Origin: an uncultured Alphaproteobacteria bacterium
Lineage (GTDB): Bacteria; Pseudomonadota; Alphaproteobacteria; HIMB59
Assembly: GCA_902610175.1 (NCBI GenBank)
Contig: CACLUR010000004.1
Location: forward strand, 1 to 64,000
Direction: 5' to 3'
DNA: 64,000 nucleotides
The notes under the pieces were generated by a model. The model did no database searches. It was not told the origin of the DNA and saw nothing but the letters and a program-made list of their open reading frames with translations. The stretch's first letter is position 1. Each line of letters begins with the position of its first letter. The position numbers and the translations under genes are program-made. This document shows, one piece after another, positions 58,761-64,000 of the stretch.

Positions 58761-59315
58761 ATGACACCTGAAGTTTTACAAGAAAAGTTTCTTGATTGGC
58801 AATGTCAATCTAGAATTCAGGCATTTAGAACACAAAATGGTAGACCAAACTCATCTATGGCACCAATATTACTTGATAAGAAAGGAAATGAACTTCTAAG
58901 AATTATTGTTGTAATTTCAGAAAATGATCCTGTAAACACGACAAAACTGTTTGAACACACATTTAAACGAACTTACGATCCCGCTGATCGATTTGATAAA
59001 ATGAATAAATTTTTATCTTCTGAGTATTTTATGGATAAAAATAAATTTTCAGACTCATTATTTGCTACTTTTCCAAAAAACTCAAGTATCTCAAAAAAAA
59101 TAGTAAAAGACGGCTCATGTATTTTAGATTTTATTCACCTTTCTACAAATTATAGACTGTTATGTTCTCCTTTTATTCTTGATAAAAATGAGGAACATTG
59201 GGAAAATATTTTTTGGCATAATAAAAATTTTAATCCTGGTTTGGGGAATGACATAGATGTTATAAAGTTTATTCCAAATTGGAAAAAATCTAAATTAATA
59301 AGAATTAAAGATTAA
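58761..59315 (+). CDS. Unknown 184-aa protein co-encoded with glnT
   Basis: I do not recognise this protein. It is soluble with no signal peptide or membrane helix. Visible features are an N-terminal WQCQSRIQAFRTQNGRPNSS, the strand-rich MAPILLDKKGNELLRIIVVI, and KRTYDPADRFDKMNKF and LSTNYRLLCSPFILDK segments. The gene starts 7 bp after the glnT stop and ends before a strong terminator, so the two form one operon. It may be a regulator or partner of the ligase (inference from position only). Confidence 0.75.
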   Translation: MTPEVLQEKFLDWQCQSRIQAFRTQNGRPNSSMAPILLDKKGNELLRIIVVISENDPVNTTKLFEHTFKRTYDPADRFDKMNKFLSSEYFMDKNKFSDSLFATFPKNSSISKKIVKDGSCILDFIHLSTNYRLLCSPFILDKNEEHWENIFWHNKNFNPGLGNDIDVIKFIPNWKKSKLIRIKD

Positions 59316-59328
59316 AATATTTGAAAGT

Positions 59329-59356
59329 ATAAGGGAGCAAAGGCTCCCTTATTTAT
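59329..59356. terminator. Bidirectional hairpin terminator between convergent operons
   Basis: A 10-bp stem (ATAAGGGAGC with GCTCCCTTAT) encloses AAAG and is followed by TTAT. It lies between the stop of the 184 aa gene (plus) and the stop of the 158 aa gene (minus). It is symmetric enough to act in both directions, although the T-tracts are short. Confidence 0.75.
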
Positions 59357-59362
59357 AAGATT

Positions 59363-59839
59363 TTACTCAACTAACTTAAAGTTCTCACCCTTAGCGTATG
59401 TTCTTTTTAACTGTACCAAAGGATGATTAGGTGACATTTGAAACTTAATTAAAAGTTCTCTTGCTAACATATCTCTATCTTGTTGGTTTTTTGGAAGTTT
59501 AATCTTCTTTGGCAAAGTGATCCAAGCGTTTGCATTTCTGTCAAACACAGCAGGGGTATCACCTTCAAAACCCATATGGATGTCCTCTAACCAATTTAAA
59601 TCATCCCAACCCATAATTTCGATATATTGTTTAAGAAATGGTGTTAAGTGCTTGTAATCAGGAATTAAGTTAACATCATAACGATAGCCAATGTGCTGGC
59701 CAATCATTTTTTCTCTTGATGTTTTAATTTCCTTATCTTTTAATTTAGCTCCGCCGACAACTTGATAACCTTTTGACTTAGTAGGTTTTTTTGATTTTGC
59801 AGAAGTTGATTTCTTTTTTGTAACTTTCTTTTTAACCAT
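59363..59839 (-). CDS. Unknown 158-aa protein with lysine-rich N-terminus, in the mgs operon
   Basis: I do not recognise this protein. Residues 1-23 are Lys/Ser/Thr-rich (MVKKKVTKKKSTSAKSKKPT) and look disordered or nucleic-acid/polyanion binding. A folded part follows with REKMIGQHIGYRYDVNLIPD, YIEIMGWDDLNWLEDIHMGF and WITLPKKIKLPKN. There is no signal or membrane helix. It lies 9 bp downstream of mgsC and is the last gene before the terminator. It may be an accessory factor for the Mgs complex (inference). Confidence 0.78.
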   Translation of the reverse strand: MVKKKVTKKKSTSAKSKKPTKSKGYQVVGGAKLKDKEIKTSREKMIGQHIGYRYDVNLIPDYKHLTPFLKQYIEIMGWDDLNWLEDIHMGFEGDTPAVFDRNANAWITLPKKIKLPKNQQDRDMLARELLIKFQMSPNHPLVQLKRTYAKGENFKLVE

Positions 59840-59848
59840 AATACTCTC

Positions 59849-61183
59849 CTAAATTGAGTGGTAGTTATCTACACCTACTGTTAAATCTGTACCAGCTAAT
59901 GGAACTTTAGCCATTGCTGATGATTCCATTGTCAATGCAGCTAGATCTTCTGGCTCAAGTGAGTGAATGTTTGTCTTACCACATGCTCTTGCTAGCATTT
60001 GGCACTCAAGAGTCATAGTGCTAAGCAAATTATAAACTCTTTCTGCTGCTTCTGTTGGGTCTAATCTACTTCTAAGAACAGGATCCTGTGTAGCCACACC
60101 AACTGGACATCTACCAGTATGACAGTGATAGCAGTAACCTGCCTCCACTCCCATTTCTTTTTCATAATCAGCTTCTGGAATATCTTTATTACAGTTCAGT
60201 GCTACTAATCCAGCTGTACCGATAGCAATAGCATCTGCCCCAAGAGCTAAGGCTTTAGCCATATCAGCTCCATCTCTAATACCTCCAGCAAATACTAATG
60301 ATATTTCACCAGTTTTACCCACATCGTCCAAAGCTCTTCTTGCTTCTCTAATTGCACCAATACCAGGAATACCAGTATTAGCTGCTGCAATGTGTGGACC
60401 AGCTGCTGTTGAACCTTCCATAGAGTCTAAAAATATAGAGTCAGGGTCACATTTTGCTGCCATTCTCACATCGTCATAAACTCTTGATGCACCTAACTTC
60501 AATTGAATTGGCACTTGATTGTCAGTTAATTCTCTTAATTCTTGAACCTTAAGAGCTAAATCGTCTGGTCCCATCCAGTCTGGGTGTCTAGCAGGGGATC
60601 TTTGATCAATACCAGCAGGTAACGATCTCATCTCAGCTACTTGGTCAGTAACTTTCTGGCCCATTAAGTGACCACCCATTCCAACTTTTTGACCTTGGCC
60701 AATGAAAACCTCAATGGCGTCAGCTAATTGAGCATGGTGTGGGTTGAAACCATACCTGGATTGAATACATTGATAATACCATTTGTGAGAGTATCTTCTC
60801 TCATCAGGTATCATACCTCCTTCTCCAGAGCATGTTGCACTTCCAGCCATTGATGAACCTCTAGCTAAAGCAGTTTTTGCTTCATAAGAAAGAGCACCAA
60901 AACTCATACTTGTTATGTAAACTGGAATATCAAGTTTGATAGGATTTTTTGCTCTAGGACCTATAATTGTTTCTGTTAGACACTTCTCTCTGTAACCTTC
61001 AATAACAAATCTTGTTAATGTGCCTGGTAAAAAAACTAAATCATCCCAGTGAGGAATTTTTTTCATTAACGCCATACCACGCATACGATAACGACCAAGT
61101 TGTGATTTGATATGAATGTCGTCCATTACCTCGGGGGTAAAAATTGAGTTTTGTCCTAATAATTGTGTGTTACGTTTTGCCAT
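59849..61183 (-). CDS. mgsC: FMN-binding glutamate-synthase-like subunit (MgsC/GlxD type)
   Basis: This 444 aa protein corresponds to the FMN/Fe-S synthase domain of GltB. ITSMSFGALSYEAKTALARG opens the barrel, QLKLGASRVYDDV follows, and GGIRDGADMAKALALGADAI binds FMN phosphate. CYHCHTGRCPVGVATQDP holds the 3Fe-4S cysteines. As a separate polypeptide it matches N-methylglutamate synthase subunit C or rhizobial GlxD. It abuts mgsB at one base. Substrate (methylamine versus ammonia) is inferred from the neighbouring GmaS-like gene. Confidence 0.9.
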   Translation of the reverse strand: MAKRNTQLLGQNSIFTPEVMDDIHIKSQLGRYRMRGMALMKKIPHWDDLVFLPGTLTRFVIEGYREKCLTETIIGPRAKNPIKLDIPVYITSMSFGALSYEAKTALARGSSMAGSATCSGEGGMIPDERRYSHKWYYQCIQSRYGFNPHHAQLADAIEVFIGQGQKVGMGGHLMGQKVTDQVAEMRSLPAGIDQRSPARHPDWMGPDDLALKVQELRELTDNQVPIQLKLGASRVYDDVRMAAKCDPDSIFLDSMEGSTAAGPHIAAANTGIPGIGAIREARRALDDVGKTGEISLVFAGGIRDGADMAKALALGADAIAIGTAGLVALNCNKDIPEADYEKEMGVEAGYCYHCHTGRCPVGVATQDPVLRSRLDPTEAAERVYNLLSTMTLECQMLARACGKTNIHSLEPEDLAALTMESSAMAKVPLAGTDLTVGVDNYHSI

Positions 61184-62019
61184 TAGCCTAATATTCCTTT
61201 CTTTTCTGCTGGCTCTAGATTGTCATAATTCCAGAGCATTCTTCCTGCAACGTATTTCTTAAATTTTGAAGCTGGGACCTTGCAATCAATCTCAGCATTT
61301 TTAATTTTTTGTTCTAGCCATCTAACCTCGTGTTCATTCATTTCACCAGGTACGCAGTCTGTTCCAAGCGAATGAGGCTCTCCTCCTACAAAAATAATTC
61401 CATCATACATTGAGTCACCCATGTTTGCGTTTACATCACCACAAACGATAATTCTTCCTCTTTGCATCATAAATCCAGTGTAAGCTCCAGCATTTCCGCC
61501 AATAAGAATAGTGCCACCTTTCATATCAATTCCAGTTCTAGCACCTGCATCGCCTTTAACTATAAGGTCACCGCCTCTTAGAGCAGCTCCAAAACAAGAT
61601 CCTGCATTGTTTTCAACAACAACTTTTCCTGACATCATATTTTCAGCACATGACCAACCAACTCTTCCGTTAACTCTCACTGTTGGTCCATCGATACAAC
61701 CGATACCAAAATAACCTAAGCTACCCTCAAAGATTAAGTTTAACTTATTTAATATTCCCACACCAAGTGAATGTTTTGCACCAGGGTTTTTAATAACTAT
61801 AGATCCATATCCCTTTCGAATTGCATCTCTAATTTTTTGATTCAAGACATGAGCATCAATGCCTTCACAATCAATCGAAGTTCTTTTATTAAAATCAACT
61901 TCGTGATTACCGTAGTAGGTATAATTTTCTTCTTCTGTTACTTCGAAATATAATTTTTGCGATCTACCTGATAAATTTTCATCATCAAAAGCAGTAGTTC
62001 TTTTTGTTATGCCTGCCAT
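61183..62019 (-). CDS. mgsB: GXGXG-domain glutamate-synthase-like subunit (MgsB/GlxC type)
   Basis: This 278 aa protein has the right-handed beta-helix of the GltB C-terminal domain, with repeated Gly motifs: GRVGWSCAENMMSGKVVVEN, GSCFGAALRGGDLIVKGDAG, TGIDMKGGTILIGGNAGAYT and MMQRGRIIVCGDVNAN. It is structural, linking the amidotransferase and FMN subunits. It overlaps mgsA by 13 bp and touches mgsC. Confidence 0.9.
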   Translation of the reverse strand: MAGITKRTTAFDDENLSGRSQKLYFEVTEEENYTYYGNHEVDFNKRTSIDCEGIDAHVLNQKIRDAIRKGYGSIVIKNPGAKHSLGVGILNKLNLIFEGSLGYFGIGCIDGPTVRVNGRVGWSCAENMMSGKVVVENNAGSCFGAALRGGDLIVKGDAGARTGIDMKGGTILIGGNAGAYTGFMMQRGRIIVCGDVNANMGDSMYDGIIFVGGEPHSLGTDCVPGEMNEHEVRWLEQKIKNAEIDCKVPASKFKKYVAGRMLWNYDNLEPAEKKGILG

Positions 62020-62948
62020 ACTTTTACCTCCGCTTCATAAGGGTCATATGTTTTAATTTCGTGAGGAAATATATTCCTAATTGCAACCTCCTCTGATGCA
62101 CATGCTACGATGTCTTTACTTTCGTAGATTACCATTGGCTTAGCGGCCATATGGTCTTTTGCCATTCCCAACTGATCCTTTGTTGCTACAACATATGTAA
62201 AAACTCCATCGAGCTCATCCAAGCTATCATGCATAGCTTTTTCTAGTTCAATGCCGTTAGCCATCTTATCAGCTATATAGACAGCAATTATTTCTGAGTC
62301 ACAATTTGAATTAAACCTGTAACCTTTTCTTTCAAGTACTCTTCGATTGCCCCAATAATTAGTCAATTGACCATTATGAACAACTGACACATCCTCAAAA
62401 GGGAAAGCCCAATAAGGGTGTGCAGATTTAATATCTACATCAGACTCGGTAGCCATCCTTGTATGGCCAATACCGTGGGTACCCATAAATTTATCAAGGC
62501 CATATTGATTGGATACGGTATTTGCATCACCTAAGTCTTTAATGAGTTCAAGACCCTTACCAATTGATAAAATTTCAGTTTTTTCGACTGTTTCTATCTC
62601 AGTAGCCAAATCTGTGAGGTCACCTTTAAAATCAAATATATATCTGAAAGCGTATGGGGTGCTGGAGCTTTCTTTTGTTACTTTAGCACCATGTTTTTTT
62701 AAAATAGAGTCGACAGCATTTTTTCTATTTTTTAAATCAGCAGGTGAGTCGACAGTTGCATTTACCTTTTCAGCCTCGTTTTCAGATATTTTAAATCTCA
62801 TTACAAAGCCTTTTTTTAAAGGTGTTCCGTACATAGCATATCCTGTTGAGTCAGGTCCCCTATGTTTAAGACCTTGTAACATAAGGCCCATTTGTTCACC
62901 GACGTTGACTGTCTTCTTTTTATTTATAACTCCAGCTATTCCACACAT
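62007..62948 (-). CDS. mgsA: Class II glutamine amidotransferase subunit (MgsA/GlxB type)
   Basis: This 313 aa protein is the amidotransferase part of a split glutamate synthase. After Met removal, Cys2 (MCGIAGV) is the N-terminal nucleophile; LKHRGPDSTGYAMYG, GIGHTRMATESDVD and SVVHNGQLTNYWGNRR complete the Ntn glutaminase site. In N-methylglutamate synthase it would release ammonia or methylamine from a gamma-glutamyl amide. It follows the GmaS-like gene by 19 bp. Confidence 0.9.
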   Translation of the reverse strand: MCGIAGVINKKKTVNVGEQMGLMLQGLKHRGPDSTGYAMYGTPLKKGFVMRFKISENEAEKVNATVDSPADLKNRKNAVDSILKKHGAKVTKESSSTPYAFRYIFDFKGDLTDLATEIETVEKTEILSIGKGLELIKDLGDANTVSNQYGLDKFMGTHGIGHTRMATESDVDIKSAHPYWAFPFEDVSVVHNGQLTNYWGNRRVLERKGYRFNSNCDSEIIAVYIADKMANGIELEKAMHDSLDELDGVFTYVVATKDQLGMAKDHMAAKPMVIYESKDIVACASEEVAIRNIFPHEIKTYDPYEAEVKVWQA

Positions 62949-62967
62949 ACTTTTCTCCTATCTTATC

Positions 62968-64000
62968 TTATGGTAAGCAATCTAGGTATTTATCGAGATC
63001 CCATTGAGTCGGAGTTGCTAAAAATTCTTCCCACTCATCTCTTTTATACTCCATAAACACTTTCATCATGTCACCTGGTAGAGCTTCTTGTATTACCTTG
63101 TCGGTTTCTAATCGATCTAATGCCTCACCAAGAGTCATTGGTAATTTTTCAACTTGCTTACCAGCTTTCATTTGTTCATACATATTTTGTTGTTCAGGTT
63201 TGCCTGGATCCATTTTCTTTGAAATACCATGATCGAATGCTTTCAACAGACCGCTTCCCATTAAGTATGGGTTGTGGGCTGAGTCAACTGATCGATATTC
63301 AAATCTACCAGGGGCAGATACCCTTAAACCACAGGTTCTGTTTTGATATCCCCAGTCCGCATAAACTGGAGCCCAAAAACCTGTATCCCAAAGTCTTCTA
63401 TATGAATTCACAGTTGAGGAACCCAAGGCTGTTAAAGCAGGAAGGTGTTCCATGACACCACCAATTGCTTGAAGGCCTATTTTTCCAGGAATTCTTCTAT
63501 CTTTTCCGTCTGGCATAAAGACATTTGTACCTCCCCTACGGTGATGAAATACATTTTCCATACCTGGGATAGTCTTGTTACCACATGGTATTAACTCATC
63601 TTTTCCGCCCTTCCAGAGTGAAATATTTGTGTGACACCCAGAAGCAGACACGCCAACAAATGGTTTACTCAGAAAACAAGCAATCAAATTAAACTCTCTT
63701 GCTACTTGAGCACAGATTTGTCTGTAAGTTGATAACCTGTCAGCGTTTCTAACAACATCATCGTAGTTGAAATTTAGTTCTAATTGTCCAGGCGCGTCCT
63801 CATGGTCACCTTGGATAATGTCCAAACCCATTGCACGTGAATACTCAATTACTTTCATGTAAACAGGTCTTAATGATTCAAATTGATCAATGTGATAGCA
63901 GTAGGGCTTAGAGAAACCTGAACCAGTCGGTGAACCATCTTCGTTTTTTGTTAACCACATCATTTCAGGTTCTGTCCCTGCTCGTAATTCTAGTTTGTGT
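62968..64000 (-). CDS. gmaS: GmaS-like glutamine-synthetase-family ligase, 5' end beyond the window
   Basis: The frame is open to the window edge; upstream of an internal ATG at 63963 it continues KLELRAGTEPEMMWL, the GS Glu motif, so the gene starts outside. About 344 residues are visible: QGDHEDAPGQLELNFNYDD, SASGCHTNISLWKGG, STVNSYRRLWDTGFWAPVYA and NRTCGLRVSAPGRFEYRSVD, ending YLDCLP. These resemble gamma-glutamylmethylamide synthetase. Order gmaS-mgsA-mgsB-mgsC supports this, though a GlnT-type ammonium ligase is not excluded. Confidence 0.88.
   Translation of the reverse strand, partial: HKLELRAGTEPEMMWLTKNEDGSPTGSGFSKPYCYHIDQFESLRPVYMKVIEYSRAMGLDIIQGDHEDAPGQLELNFNYDDVVRNADRLSTYRQICAQVAREFNLIACFLSKPFVGVSASGCHTNISLWKGGKDELIPCGNKTIPGMENVFHHRRGGTNVFMPDGKDRRIPGKIGLQAIGGVMEHLPALTALGSSTVNSYRRLWDTGFWAPVYADWGYQNRTCGLRVSAPGRFEYRSVDSAHNPYLMGSGLLKAFDHGISKKMDPGKPEQQNMYEQMKAGKQVEKLPMTLGEALDRLETDKVIQEALPGDMMKVFMEYKRDEWEEFLATPTQWDLDKYLDCLP

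Noticed and set aside
62509-62976. 155-codon open frame antisense to mgsA
   Set aside because: mgsA is a clear class II amidotransferase on the other strand; the antisense frame has no independent ribosome site or motif.

Overview
The window is a strongly AT-rich stretch of an alphaproteobacterial chromosome. The gene order nuoA-N, birA, coaX, rnj, a DUF1467-type gene, proS, lolCD is characteristic of Alphaproteobacteria, as are tig-clpP-clpX-lon-hupB and the mnmA/suf/anmK/tyrS neighbourhood. Low GC, very short intergenic gaps, many 1-30 bp gene overlaps, several TTG starts and an ammonium/methylated-amine gene set suggest a streamlined marine lineage (Pelagibacterales-like or HIMB59/AEGEAN-169-like). 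The exact clade cannot be fixed from reading alone. No insertion sequence, prophage, CRISPR array or rRNA was seen.

Layout. (1) Positions 1-26248, all on the minus strand: read in transcription order, nuoA-N (complex I), birA, coaX, rnj, a DUF1467-type small membrane protein, proS, lolC, lolD, dnaE, an rpsB leader RNA, then rpsB, tsf, pyrH, frr and the start of uppS. (2) 26376-33610, minus: tRNA-His, tRNA-Leu, tig, clpP, clpX, lon, hupB, tRNA-Val, tRNA-Asp, and a lipoprotein with polysaccharide-lyase features that begins at the tRNA-Asp 3' end without a normal start codon. (3) 33676-38713: glnB-glnA (plus) facing a shortened glnE behind a dusA-like gene (minus). (4) 38780-42681: hisI-thrS and two convergent EamA transporters. 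(5) 42694-49093, minus: mnmA-sufB-sufC-sufD-sufS-sufT-sufA. (6) 49126-53067: alpha/beta hydrolase, anmK, tyrS and a MetX-like hydrolase. (7) 53068-64000: a nitrogen/amine region with three glutamine-synthetase-family ligases besides GlnA, an ammonium transporter, two unlisted 56-57 aa membrane proteins, a class I glutamine amidotransferase, the split glutamate-synthase-like set mgsABC, and two proteins I do not recognise (158 and 184 aa).

How it fits together. GlnB keeps its T-loop tyrosine (Tyr51) and GlnA its adenylylation tyrosine (Tyr399), so the classical PII/GlnE control of ammonium assimilation appears to be present. GlnE itself is short and degenerate in its C-terminal domain. In the last 12 kb, Amt would import ammonium (or methylammonium). 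A GmaS-type ligase with MgsABC would build N-methylglutamate from methylamine, or act as a GlnT/Glx-like set. A third GS-like ligase is directly joined to a MetX-like hydrolase and lies near a class I amidotransferase. That arrangement resembles a gamma-glutamylation route for an unknown amine and is the most promising candidate for an undescribed system here.

The only gap over 300 bases between long genes is 55524-55934. It holds two small membrane-protein genes, a GC-rich hairpin and an extended -10 promoter-like element.
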